Shown here: piece by piece, positions 1 through 8,139 of the stretch
Position numbering within the stretch: position 1 is the stretch's first letter
How the letters are laid out: each line of letters begins with the position of its first letter
DNA from: Bacilli bacterium
GTDB taxonomy: Bacteria > Bacillota_I > Bacilli_A > RF39 > UBA660
Length of the DNA: 64,000 bases
Direction: 5' to 3'
NCBI GenBank assembly: GCA_028708945.1
Contig: JAQVXV010000006.1
Coordinates: 5,920-69,919, forward strand
Translations under genes and position numbers: made by a program
Notes under the pieces: generated by a model
Told to the model about the DNA's origin: nothing
Seen by the model: the letters and a program-made list of their open reading frames with translations, nothing else
The model's database searches: none

Positions 1-538
1 ATTCATATATATCTTTCCATGAATTTACTCTTTTAAAGTCTTCAACATGACGATTTAATCTAGAATCAAATAGTAAAACCGGAATATTTAATTCACTTAC
101 AGTCATACAATGATGAATTGAATCATCAATAAATAAATCAATTTTATTTTTTTTACATACTTCTTTTTTATCATGACATTCTGCAAAAAGTTTATAGTCT
201 CTTATTTTATGTTTTGCAAACCACTTTTCACTAAAATCATACGGATCATCAAAGCATAATTTACTTCTAGCAGTAATAAAATATATTTCGTGCTCTTCTT
301 TTAATAGATTAAAATATTTTACAAAATCCTCTTTTGGCGGATTATGTTTTATTATAGTTGGAACACATAAACGAAAAAATTCAACGAATTGTTTTTCATC
401 TAGCCCTAAAAATGCTTCATAAGAAGAATTATTAGTTAAAACTTTCCTTTTTGTTTTTCTGTTATATTCATATACCTCTGGTATTAAAGACTCTAGCGTG
501 TCTGTTATTGTATCGTCTATATCAATACCTATTCTCAT
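1..538 (-). CDS. HAD-superfamily nucleotidase-like protein (NT5C type), 3' end outside window
   Basis: The frame starts at an ATG at 536-538 and is still open at base 1, so the C-terminus is missing (179 codons visible). The N-terminus carries the HAD motif I GIDIDDT (nucleophile Asp6, acid/base Asp8), FITAR at about residues 87-91 looks like motif II, and FIDDS at 136-140 like the metal-binding motif IV. This pattern fits the 5'(3')-deoxyribonucleotidase/NT5C group of cytosolic phosphatases, which includes B. subtilis YqfW-like proteins. The ribosome binding site GAGGTGAT overlaps the stop of ruvA, only 3 bases upstream, so the two genes are probably co-transcribed. The HAD assignment is firm; the substrate is inference. 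Confidence 0.75.
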   Translation of the reverse strand, partial: MRIGIDIDDTITDTLESLIPEVYEYNRKTKRKVLTNNSSYEAFLGLDEKQFVEFFRLCVPTIIKHNPPKEDFVKYFNLLKEEHEIYFITARSKLCFDDPYDFSEKWFAKHKIRDYKLFAECHDKKEVCKKNKIDLFIDDSIHHCMTVSELNIPVLLFDSRLNRHVEDFKRVNSWKDIYE

Positions 539-541
539 AAA

Positions 542-1093
542 TCACCTCAATAATAATTTTAATGCTGTTTTTACCTGTTCTTCTATTTTCAAAGAATTAT
601 TAATGTTTGGCAATACTCTATTTATATCTGCCTGTCTATAACCTAATCCTTTCAAGACTTCTGCTAGTTCGTTAAAGTCTTTCTCTACCACCGCTTTAGA
701 AGATACTAATTTACCTTTTAAGTCTAAAATAATTTGTCTGGCTATTTTATCCCCTATTTTTGGAAATTTCTTTAAATATAGGATATTTTCTCTTTCGATT
801 GCATCAATAATGCCACTAGTAGAACCGATTGCAAACATAGGAAGGGCCATTTTACAGCCTAAACCTTTAACACTGATTAAACTTAAAAACAAATCTTTTT
901 CATCTTTATTTTTAAAACCATATAGATTTAATTCATCTTCTTTTACTTGTTGATATAAATATACTAATACTTCTTCATTTTCTTCATAACTATATGGATT
1001 AGCAACATTTATTATATAACCAATACTATTGTTTTCTAAAACAATATAATTGTTTTCAATAGCAGTTATTTTTCCTCTTATATATTCGTACAT
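542..1093 (-). CDS. ruvA: Holliday junction branch-migration protein RuvA
   Basis: RuvA binds four-way DNA junctions and loads the RuvB motor during recombination. The 183-residue product has the three expected parts. An N-terminal OB fold begins MYEYIRGKI. Two helix-hairpin-helix motifs follow, around residues 71-90 (SVKGLGCKMA) and 106-128 (FPKIGDKIARQIILDLKGK). A short C-terminal domain III (about 139-183) includes GYRQADI and would contact RuvB. It is slightly shorter than the usual length of about 200. ruvB is normally the next gene downstream, but here that position is taken by a HAD phosphatase, so ruvB must be elsewhere. The stop is TGA, which shows the standard code is used. Confidence 0.93.
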   Translation of the reverse strand: MYEYIRGKITAIENNYIVLENNSIGYIINVANPYSYEENEEVLVYLYQQVKEDELNLYGFKNKDEKDLFLSLISVKGLGCKMALPMFAIGSTSGIIDAIERENILYLKKFPKIGDKIARQIILDLKGKLVSSKAVVEKDFNELAEVLKGLGYRQADINRVLPNINNSLKIEEQVKTALKLLLR

Positions 1094-1101
1094 AATTCCC
1101 C

Positions 1102-1404
1102 CTATTTTCTCTTGAAAAATCCTTTAATAAGATAAAATTCAAATACAATAAATGCTGCAATATATAAATACAGTAATATTGTATAGAATAAACCGGATGA
1201 ATAATTACTTAACATTATTGGAATATTTTTAGGGATATTAATATCTATCCATTTATGTATCTCTTTAGTTAAAAATTCATTGTTTACAAATGTTAATAAT
1301 CTTAATAATATATCAATTATTGCTATAGCATTTATAACATAATAAAATTTTTTGTAAAAAAAGATAACTAGTCCTAAAATAACTAAAATAACAATTAAAT
1401 CCAT
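1102..1404 (-). CDS. Small membrane protein of unknown function
   Basis: I do not recognise this 100-residue protein. It has two hydrophobic segments near the N-terminus (about 2-20 and 22-40) and one near the C-terminus (about 70-92), ending in a basic KGFFKRK tail. It is therefore probably an integral membrane protein with three passes. It sits between ruvA (8 bases downstream) and another small membrane-anchored protein (10 bases upstream), inside an operon reading fmt, unknown, this gene, ruvA. Tight spacing supports it being a real gene. No catalytic motif is visible. Confidence 0.65.
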   Translation of the reverse strand: MDLIVILVILGLVIFFYKKFYYVINAIAIIDILLRLLTFVNNEFLTKEIHKWIDINIPKNIPIMLSNYSSGLFYTILLYLYIAAFIVFEFYLIKGFFKRK

Positions 1405-1414
1405 AAAAACTCCT

Positions 1415-1963
1415 TTATTTAACGTAATTACATACTAAATCATCTACTGTTAATTTTATATCCTCACTATTATAAGCAACACTTATGTTGCTATTTTCCT
1501 CTTTTAATTCAAAATCAAAGTAATGATTATATTTTTCATCGGTTACAACATAAACATCTATTTTATAACTATCATCATTTATAGTTGAAATGTGATTCCC
1601 TCTAACTATTAATTCATATACATCAAAAGGAGAGATGTAGTTGATTTGTTCATCACTGATAGTTGCATCTTCATTATAGATAACTCTATCAGAAATATAA
1701 TAATTTTCTTCTTTATAATTTAGAGTTGTTATATTTTGTTCATAAGATCCACTAAAGGCTAAATCACCTTCATTACAATAAAAAGTATAAGTTTCCGAAT
1801 TTCTTAATTCATTTAAAAAATCTTCCTTAGAATTAACTGCTTTTTCTGCTTCATTCGCTAAATGACCTACATATCTTGTAGTAATAACTAATCCAACAAA
1901 ACAGATTATTAATTTAATAATAGTTTTTTGATTTTCTAAAACCCATTCTTTTAATTTTTTCAT
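1415..1963 (-). CDS. Membrane-anchored extracytoplasmic protein of unknown function
   Basis: This 182-residue protein is not recognised. A basic N-terminus is followed by one hydrophobic segment at about residues 17-35 that would act as a signal anchor. The remaining roughly 145 residues are acidic and beta-rich in appearance, with two cysteines (about positions 63 and 179) that could pair outside the cell. Its ATG overlaps the TGA of fmt by 4 bases (ATGA), so it is translationally coupled to fmt. The start is fixed by that overlap. Confidence 0.65.
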   Translation of the reverse strand: MKKLKEWVLENQKTIIKLIICFVGLVITTRYVGHLANEAEKAVNSKEDFLNELRNSETYTFYCNEGDLAFSGSYEQNITTLNYKEENYYISDRVIYNEDATISDEQINYISPFDVYELIVRGNHISTINDDSYKIDVYVVTDEKYNHYFDFELKEENSNISVAYNSEDIKLTVDDLVCNYVK

Positions 1964-2922
1964 TCTAACACCCTACCTACAATTTCTTTTTTATCTTGTA
2001 ATCCATTTAGAAATTCGATGGCACTCATTCTTTTTTTACCAGCTAATTGAACTTCGGTAATAACTAATTCACCATTACTTACTTTTACACCAAATCCATC
2101 TGGATATATAGCAGTAATTTCACCATTTAATTTATTAAAAACATTATCTGTCTCACGACATTTCCATATTTTTAATAATTGTCGACTAAATATACAATAT
2201 GCACCAGGTCTATTATTTAAAGCTCTTACTTTATTTTTAATTTGTCTTTTAGTTTTATTAAAGAATATTCTTTCATCTTCTTTTTTAATTATTGGTGCAT
2301 AAGTTACTAAAGATGAGTCTTGTTTAGTTCTCTTATTAGTTCCTTCAATTATTGAAGGAAGTGTCTTTAATAATAGATCTCTTCCTAAAATCGCTAACTT
2401 CATTCGCAATGTAGAACCTGTATCTTCACTTTCTATAGGTATTTCTTCTTGGGTTATTATATCTCCCGAATCCATACCTTCATCCATATACATAATGGTT
2501 ACTCCAGTTTTACTGTGTCCATTCATAATTGCTCTTTCAATTGGTGCTCCACCTCTTAAAAGTGGCAATAAAGACGAATGAACATTAATGCAACCTAATC
2601 TTGGATAATCCAATATTTGTTTAGGTATTATTTGTCCATATGCACATGTTATTATTAAATCTGGTTCAAGATTTAAAATTTCAATGAAATCCTCTCTTAT
2701 TTTCGTTGGTTGTAGCACTAAAATTTGATGTTCAATCGCTAATTTTTTAACCGGCGGTATAATAATATTACCATGGCGATCTTTTTCCCTATCCGCCTGA
2801 CATACGACAGCTCTAACTTTATAATTTTCTAAAATTCCTTTTAAAACAACCGTACTAAATTCAGGAGTTCCCATAAAAACTATTTTAAGGTCTTTTTCAA
2901 CAATTAAATCTTCTAAATTCAT
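1960..2922 (-). CDS. fmt: Methionyl-tRNA formyltransferase
   Basis: Fmt formylates Met-tRNA for initiation using 10-formyl-THF. The catalytic formyltransferase domain begins at LKIVFMGTPEF (about residue 12). The active-site triad is visible as Asn113 and His115 in INVHSSLLP and Asp151 in MDSGDI. The C-terminal OB-like tRNA-binding domain (about 205-320) is complete. Total length of 320 is usual. About 10 extra residues precede the conserved start of the family. The ATG at 2920-2922 is nevertheless supported by an AGGTGAT site four bases upstream. priA lies immediately upstream, as in many Firmicutes. Confidence 0.95.
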   Translation of the reverse strand: MNLEDLIVEKDLKIVFMGTPEFSTVVLKGILENYKVRAVVCQADREKDRHGNIIIPPVKKLAIEHQILVLQPTKIREDFIEILNLEPDLIITCAYGQIIPKQILDYPRLGCINVHSSLLPLLRGGAPIERAIMNGHSKTGVTIMYMDEGMDSGDIITQEEIPIESEDTGSTLRMKLAILGRDLLLKTLPSIIEGTNKRTKQDSSLVTYAPIIKKEDERIFFNKTKRQIKNKVRALNNRPGAYCIFSRQLLKIWKCRETDNVFNKLNGEITAIYPDGFGVKVSNGELVITEVQLAGKKRMSAIEFLNGLQDKKEIVGRVLE

Positions 2923-2964
2923 AGTATCACCTATTCTTATTTTAACATAAATATTAGTTTTTTG

Positions 2965-5112
2965 TTATACTTTTAAAGGATTTATATCTATTTCGACAGA
3001 TACCCTATTATTTGTATAATGATTGTTAATATATTGTAAATATTCTATAATTGTATCTAACTTCTTATATTTTAAAATTATTTGAAGATAAAAATAATTA
3101 TTTATTTTAGATCTATTACCGAAAGTAGGTCCTAAAATAATTATGTCTTTTAAATTGTTTTTTAAATATTTACTAATTTTATTTCCTTCATTGATTACAG
3201 TTTGATAGTCTTTAGAAACTATCTTGATTGAAGTAAGATTAATAAATGGAGGATATTTTAATTTTTTTCTGATTTCTAATTCGCAATTATAAAATCCTAA
3301 GTAGTCGTGATTTTTAGTACATACAATACTATAGTGTTCAATATTAAATCCTTGAATAATAACCGTTCCTTTTTCACTACTTCTTCCAGATCTACCAGCT
3401 ACTTGTGTTAATAATTGAAATGTGCGCTCACTACTTCTAAAATCCGGAATATTTAAAGATGCATCACCATTGATGACTCCAACTAAAGTTACATTAGGAA
3501 AATCTAAACCTTTAGCAATCATTTGTGTACCAATTAATATATCTGCTTCTTTATTGCTAAAACAATTGATTAAATCCTCATGAGCACTTTTCTTTCTAGT
3601 TGTATCAACATCCATTCTTATTATTCTCGCATTGAAAAGACGATTTAATTCTTGCTCTAATTTTTCAGTACCCATTCCAAATTCATCAATATCTTCACTT
3701 TGACATTTTGGACAAATTGTTGGTTTTATCTTTTCATAATTACAATAATGGCATTTCATTTTATTGCTTTTTTTATGATAGGTTAAAGGAATATCACACC
3801 TTGGACATATAGAACTTTCACCACAATTATGGCATGTGATAACAGTTGAATAACCTCTTCTATTTAGTAAAATTATAACTTGTTCTTTTTTTTCTAAACA
3901 TTGGTTTATTTCTTTTTTTAATTTTTCGCTTATTATTCGATTACCTTTTTTTATTTCATCTTTCATATCGATAAGCTCAATAGAAGGCATCATTTTGTTT
4001 ACTCTGTTTTTTAAGGTCAATAATTTATATGAACCTGTTTTAGTTTTAGTAAAACTTTCAATAGAAGGAGTAGCACTTCCTAATATCAATGGAATGTTAG
4101 ATTTTTTGGCACGATAAAGGGCAACTTCTATTGCATTATATCTTGGGTTATTTTCTTGTTTATAAGTATTAGTATGTTCTTCATCTACAACGATTAGGCC
4201 TAAATTGGTAAATGGTGCAAAAATAGCACTTCTAGCCCCTATAACAATTTGAACTTCTTTTCTAAATACTTTACGCCATTCATCATATCTTTCACCATCA
4301 TTTAAAGAACTATGCATAATAGCAACATTATTACCAAATCTTTTTTTGAATATTTCAACAATCTGTGGTGTTAAACTTATTTCAGGAACTAAAACTATAA
4401 TTTCTTTACCATTTTTTAAAACCTCTTCCATTATATGCATATACACTTCTGTTTTTCCAGAACCTGTAACACCATATAATAAAAACGGTTGATATTCATT
4501 TAAATTATCGCATACAGTATCGACAACTTTTTTTTGTTCACTATTTAAAATTATATTATTTTTTTCTATTTTAATGTCTTTTTCAAGGCGATATACTTCT
4601 ACTTTATATTCTTCAACTACTTTTTTATCTATTAAAGTTTTTAAACTTGATTTTTTTAATATTTCATTTTTAAGTTTATCTTCTTTTAACAATAGATCGA
4701 TTATATCTTTTTGAAATTCATTTTTAGGAACATAATCAAAATCTATTAACTTGATATATGAAATATATTTTTCATTTATTTTACATCCTTTTTTAGCTTT
4801 TAAAGCTTTAGGTAGCATAGTTTGATAACAACTTATTAAGGTTGCTAAAGTTCTTCTTTTTAAAAATTTACCTAGTTCTAACATATCATCATTTAAAACT
4901 GGTTCCGAATCAACTAAATCAATGATTTCTTTTAATTCCATATCTTCTTTTTCTTTGATATTTAAAATAAAACCCTCTAGTTTTTGTTTTCCAAAAGGAA
5001 CTAATACTCTAATTCCTATTTTAGCCTTTTCTTTAAATCTCTCTGGAATTAAATAGGAAAAAGTTTGATCAATACTTTTGGCTTTTATTTCGACTAAAAC
5101 TTCTGCTACCAT
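2965..5112 (-). CDS. priA: Primosomal replication restart helicase PriA
   Basis: PriA is the 3'-to-5' DNA helicase that restarts stalled replication forks. Visible in order are an N-terminal DNA-binding domain, Walker A GVTGSGKT (about 214-221), the DEEH box (310-313), GSATPS, a zinc-binding insert with CxxC pairs (about 425-470, CHNCGESSICPRC and CHYCNYEK), and C-terminal helicase motifs GTQMIAKGLDFP and QVAGRSGR. The length of 715 is normal. The start is supported by AAGGTGAT just upstream and by a good promoter (TAGACA, 17 bases, TATAAT) at 5128-5156. It is the first gene of a unit running through fmt toward ruvA. Confidence 0.96.
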   Translation of the reverse strand: MVAEVLVEIKAKSIDQTFSYLIPERFKEKAKIGIRVLVPFGKQKLEGFILNIKEKEDMELKEIIDLVDSEPVLNDDMLELGKFLKRRTLATLISCYQTMLPKALKAKKGCKINEKYISYIKLIDFDYVPKNEFQKDIIDLLLKEDKLKNEILKKSSLKTLIDKKVVEEYKVEVYRLEKDIKIEKNNIILNSEQKKVVDTVCDNLNEYQPFLLYGVTGSGKTEVYMHIMEEVLKNGKEIIVLVPEISLTPQIVEIFKKRFGNNVAIMHSSLNDGERYDEWRKVFRKEVQIVIGARSAIFAPFTNLGLIVVDEEHTNTYKQENNPRYNAIEVALYRAKKSNIPLILGSATPSIESFTKTKTGSYKLLTLKNRVNKMMPSIELIDMKDEIKKGNRIISEKLKKEINQCLEKKEQVIILLNRRGYSTVITCHNCGESSICPRCDIPLTYHKKSNKMKCHYCNYEKIKPTICPKCQSEDIDEFGMGTEKLEQELNRLFNARIIRMDVDTTRKKSAHEDLINCFSNKEADILIGTQMIAKGLDFPNVTLVGVINGDASLNIPDFRSSERTFQLLTQVAGRSGRSSEKGTVIIQGFNIEHYSIVCTKNHDYLGFYNCELEIRKKLKYPPFINLTSIKIVSKDYQTVINEGNKISKYLKNNLKDIIILGPTFGNRSKINNYFYLQIILKYKKLDTIIEYLQYINNHYTNNRVSVEIDINPLKV

Positions 5113-5127
5113 ATCATCACCTTCTTA

Positions 5128-5156
5128 ATTATACCAAACAAATGTTTTTTTGTCTA
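5128..5156 (-). promoter_or_regulatory. Predicted sigma-A promoter of priA
   Basis: On the minus strand a -35 TAGACA (5151-5156) and a perfect -10 TATAAT (5128-5133) are separated by 17 bases. Transcription would start just ahead of the priA ribosome binding site. Confidence 0.65.
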
Positions 5157-5180
5157 TATTGATAGTTTTTAAGTCTGACT

Positions 5181-5213
5181 GAATTTTTTAAAAAAAATTA
5201 TCAATTTTTTAAA
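5181..5213 (+). repeat. Two AATTTTTTAAA direct repeats with 21-bp period upstream of agrB
   Basis: AATTTTTTAAA occurs at 5182-5192 and again at 5203-5213, exactly 21 bases apart. A weaker T-rich copy (CCTTTTTTTAGC) follows near 5223-5234, next to the presumed -35 of agrBD. A two-turn spacing is what LytTR regulators such as AgrA use, but the motif itself is simple AT-rich sequence, so binding is only a suggestion. Confidence 0.4.
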
Positions 5214-5229
5214 TCTTTAAGACCTTTTT

Positions 5230-5259
5230 TTAGCATTTCAAACCCATAACTTTTATAAT
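5230..5259 (+). promoter_or_regulatory. Weak predicted promoter of agrBD
   Basis: A TATAAT at 5254-5259 is preceded at 18 bases by a poor -35 (TTAGCA, 5230-5235). A weak -35 with repeats immediately upstream would fit an activator-dependent promoter. An alternative -10 is TATATT at 5273-5278. Confidence 0.4.
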
Positions 5260-5293
5260 TTTAAATATATGTTATATTCTAACTGGTGATTGT

Positions 5294-5911
5294 GTGAAAA
5301 ATAAATTTATTGCTTATTTTATGAAAAGAGTCAAACAAAAATATCCAATTTATGATAAGGTTACACTTGATAAAGTAAAATATGGATTAGAATCATTATA
5401 TTTATTAATTAGTAAATTACTAATTATTATTCCTCTTGCACTTATATTAGATATATTTAAAGAATTTTTAATCTTTATATTATTATACAACTTTATTAAG
5501 ATGACTTCCTTTGGGATACATGCCACAAAAAGTATATATTGTCTGATTTCTTCTATTATTATTTTTATTGTAATTCCAATTATACTTATGTACTTAAATT
5601 TAAATGTTTATGTTAAATTTATTATTTCTATATATAATGTTATAATGATTTATTTATTTAGTCCTGCTGATACTTATAAAAGACCTATTATAAATCTAAA
5701 AAGAAGAAGTTTTTTTAAATTAACATCAACTTTAACTTCAGTATTATTTATATTTTTAAGTTTTATTATGAGAGATAATTATATTAGTAATGCTTTAATA
5801 TTTTCAATATTTGTTCAGACCATTTTAATATCCCCACTTACTTATAGGATATTTAATTTACCTTATAATAATTATTTGAATTATAAAAAGGAAGGAGGGA
5901 GTCTATGTTAG
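5294..5911 (+). CDS. agrB: AgrB-type peptide-processing membrane protease
   Basis: AgrB is the membrane cysteine protease that cleaves the C-terminus of AgrD and forms the cyclic thiolactone signal. The 205-residue product has about five hydrophobic segments. The catalytic pair sits in GIHATKSIYC as His76 and Cys83, almost the same positions as His77 and Cys84 in S. aureus AgrB. The upstream segment YGLESLYLLISK is also typical of the family. Translation starts at a GTG at 5294, with GGTGAT three bases upstream. The stop overlaps the start of agrD by 7 bases. It faces agrC and agrA tail to tail. Confidence 0.93.
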   Translation: MKNKFIAYFMKRVKQKYPIYDKVTLDKVKYGLESLYLLISKLLIIIPLALILDIFKEFLIFILLYNFIKMTSFGIHATKSIYCLISSIIIFIVIPIILMYLNLNVYVKFIISIYNVIMIYLFSPADTYKRPIINLKRRSFFKLTSTLTSVLFIFLSFIMRDNYISNALIFSIFVQTILISPLTYRIFNLPYNNYLNYKKEGGSLC

Positions 5912-6006
5912 TAAAGTTATTAGCGTTTCTAGGAACATTAGGATCAACAGCATGTATGATAGTTTTGATTGATGAACCAGAATGTCCTGAAAGTTTAATT
6001 AAATAA
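5905..6006 (+). CDS. agrD: AgrD autoinducer peptide precursor, 33 residues
   Basis: This very short frame begins at an ATG at 5905-5907, overlaps the end of agrB, and has a strong AGGAGGG site at 5893-5899. The peptide has the three AgrD parts. A short amphipathic leader (MLVKLLAFLGTL) comes first. The signal core contains Cys17 in GSTACMIVLI. The acidic tail is DEPECPESLIK. The tail aligns residue for residue with the S. aureus AgrD tail DEVEVPKEL. By analogy the exported signal is a thiolactone ring closed on Cys17, with five or six residues in the ring depending on whether cleavage follows Leu21 or Ile22. A second cysteine (Cys27) in the tail is unusual. Confidence 0.9.
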   Translation: MLVKLLAFLGTLGSTACMIVLIDEPECPESLIK

Positions 6007-6009
6007 ACA

Positions 6010-6039
6010 AAAAAATAGTATATTATTATACTATTTTTT
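6010..6039. terminator. Bidirectional terminator between agrD and agrC
   Basis: A near-perfect hairpin (AAAAAATAGTATA at 6010-6022, loop TTAT, TATACTATTTTTT at 6027-6039) separates the convergent agrBD and agrAC units. U-tracts are available on both strands. Confidence 0.8.
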
Positions 6040-7332
6040 CTTATATTTTATTTTTAAGGTTTGTATAAATATATCGTCTTCTATTTTTGTAATGTTATCT
6101 AGAATCCTAGTTGTTGCTATAATGGATTTTACTAGTGGTAAACCATATCCATGACCATGTTCTTTAGTAGTATATCCTTCTTTATCAATTAATTTTAAAT
6201 TAACTTTACCTTTAACTTTATTTGATATTTCAATATTAAAAGTATTATCTAGATAAAGTTTAATATCTATTTTAGATTTTTCATTTAAGGATGAATCGAT
6301 GGCATTGTCTAAAAACACTCCAATAACTTTACAAATATTTAATATTTCTTCATCTTTTAAGATAGTTAATTCGACATCCCTTACTTTTCTATCGACATCT
6401 AAGTTATATTTTATTTTTTTATGTTTCATTAAAAGAATTTTAGAATAGATTGTTGCTCTTAGTCCACCTTCAGGAATGATTGAAGTTTCATACATTATTT
6501 TATCGTCATCATTTAATTTGTTATCAACTATTTTATCTATGTATGCTGTTATATTTTTATCCTTATTTACAATCATATTTCTAACTGTCAGTAATTGGTT
6601 TTTATTTTCATGATTACTTATTCGATACACATCAATCATTTTTTCATATTCTTTTAAATTGTGTATAGTATCATCATATTTTGAAGACAATCTAAAATAA
6701 TTATTTTTCATTTTTAAATTTAAGTATATTATATAACCATACAATAATAAAAGAAAAGAATTAATAGTTACCATATATCCAAATTTTAAATTTTCAAAAT
6801 ACATTGCAAATATTATGTTGTAACAAATTAAAACTAAAATGATAGAATTAATTATTCTGGTTTTTCTTACTCCTTTTGAAAATCTATGTATCGTATTAAA
6901 AAACTTATTATAAAACTTTAATTCTGCTAATAAAAGAATATTTAAAAATATTATAAAATTAGAAAAAAGTTTTCCAAAAAAATTAGTTACAAATGTTTCT
7001 AAATCAATTTTAGGGAAAACAATAAGAATCATAAAACAAAAGATTATTTCTGCTACTATTGCCCCTGTTTCTACAATAATAGAGGCTATAAAGGAGTCGG
7101 CTATTGCTTTTCTATACAACATAAAATGAATTAAAGTAAAGGACAAAACCATTGTGGTTACCTTTAAATATTGATTTACAAAAAAATAGTTTGTAAGAAT
7201 AACACCTATTAAAATAATAAAAATTAAAAAAACTTTTATATCTAAATTATTTATTTTTTTTAAAGATATTTTATTCCATACATAAAAAACTGATATGGCC
7301 ATTAGTAAACTAGATATTATATTCGACGTCAT
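6031..7332 (-). CDS. agrC: AgrC-like sensor histidine kinase
   Basis: This is the membrane receptor kinase for the Agr peptide. The N-terminal half (about residues 1-205) is a multi-pass sensor domain with six to seven hydrophobic segments. The cytoplasmic part has the phosphoacceptor region SNHENKNQLL (His241). A GHKL ATPase domain follows with N-box FLDNAIDS (Asn343) and G-box GHGYGLPL (about 393-400). I chose the ATG at 7330-7332, which has AAGGGA upstream and puts the first membrane segment at the N-terminus. An open frame extends upstream to 7392, but it would add a basic stretch translated inside agrA. With this start it overlaps agrA by 23 bases. Confidence 0.88.
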   Translation of the reverse strand: MTSNIISSLLMAISVFYVWNKISLKKINNLDIKVFLIFIILIGVILTNYFFVNQYLKVTTMVLSFTLIHFMLYRKAIADSFIASIIVETGAIVAEIIFCFMILIVFPKIDLETFVTNFFGKLFSNFIIFLNILLLAELKFYNKFFNTIHRFSKGVRKTRIINSIILVLICYNIIFAMYFENLKFGYMVTINSFLLLLYGYIIYLNLKMKNNYFRLSSKYDDTIHNLKEYEKMIDVYRISNHENKNQLLTVRNMIVNKDKNITAYIDKIVDNKLNDDDKIMYETSIIPEGGLRATIYSKILLMKHKKIKYNLDVDRKVRDVELTILKDEEILNICKVIGVFLDNAIDSSLNEKSKIDIKLYLDNTFNIEISNKVKGKVNLKLIDKEGYTTKEHGHGYGLPLVKSIIATTRILDNITKIEDDIFIQTLKIKYKKK

Positions 7333-8029
7333 ACTTGTACAATCCCTTCTTATAACTTTTTGACAACAAAGATATTTCTTCTTCATTATCAAAAATGATA
7401 ATAGAATTTTTTTTATCTATCGTATGAATTCGATAAGTATTAACAATACAGGATCTATGCGAATATAAAAATCTATCATCTAAAATATTTTTTAATTCAT
7501 GTAAGCATTTCTTAGTATAGTACTTTCTATTAGGTGTAACTATTATACTATTTCTCGTTATTTTATCTTTTACTATGTAAAGTATATCACTTATTAAAAT
7601 ATTATATATAATACTTTTATTTTCGATGCTAATAACTTGTTTTGTCTTTAATAGCTCTAAAGCATTATTAATAGAATTTTCTAGTCTTTTCTCACAATTA
7701 TCAAATTTATTAATAAAACTTAAAAAATGAATCTCTTCTCTTAATAATAAAGGTCCTAATTCTTCGTGACCTGTTATAAAGATAATAATACTCTCAAGAC
7801 TTTTTTTTCTAATCATTCGCGCTATATCTATTCCTGATTTACTTGGTGTTTCAATATCTAATATATATATTCTTGTTGCATTAGAAATAAGGTTTAAAAA
7901 ATCGTTATCATAATCATAATATTTCATTATTTTATATTCATAATTATTTTTCATCATCACTTTAGTTATTATATTAGATACTTTTTTTACTGTTTCTAAG
8001 TTGTCGTCACATACAACAAATTCAATCAA
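7310..8029 (-). CDS. agrA: AgrA-like LytTR response regulator
   Basis: The 239-residue protein has a CheY-like receiver domain (about 1-125) with acidic residues Asp8/Asp9 and the phosphoacceptor Asp58 in YILDIET (Asp59 in S. aureus AgrA). A LytTR DNA-binding domain follows (about 137-239, with RSCIVN). It would activate the agrBD promoter and target genes. Translation appears to start at a TTG at 8027-8029 with GGTGAG five bases upstream. It is the first gene of the agrA-agrC pair. This reverses the canonical staphylococcal order, in which agrC precedes agrA and all four genes share one strand. Confidence 0.9.
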   Translation of the reverse strand: MIEFVVCDDNLETVKKVSNIITKVMMKNNYEYKIMKYYDYDNDFLNLISNATRIYILDIETPSKSGIDIARMIRKKSLESIIIFITGHEELGPLLLREEIHFLSFINKFDNCEKRLENSINNALELLKTKQVISIENKSIIYNILISDILYIVKDKITRNSIIVTPNRKYYTKKCLHELKNILDDRFLYSHRSCIVNTYRIHTIDKKNSIIIFDNEEEISLLSKSYKKGLYKYDVEYNI

Positions 8030-8112
8030 TAAAACTCACCACTTATCTTTCCTACTCTCCTAAATAATATCATAGGAAATTTTATATAATTATATATTTA
8101 ATCGTTTTGTTA

Positions 8113-8139
8113 CAAAAAAAAACTATATAAATAGTTTTT
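8113..8139 (-). terminator. Terminator of tig
   Basis: A hairpin AAAAACTAT (8118-8126), loop ATAA, ATAGTTTTT (8131-8139) reads on the minus strand into a U-rich tail. It overlaps the stop codon of the trigger factor gene. Confidence 0.7.

Noticed and set aside
7333..7392. Upstream N-terminal extension of AgrC
   Set aside because: It would be basic and cysteine-containing, is translated inside agrA, and lacks a ribosome binding site, while the ATG at 7332 has one.
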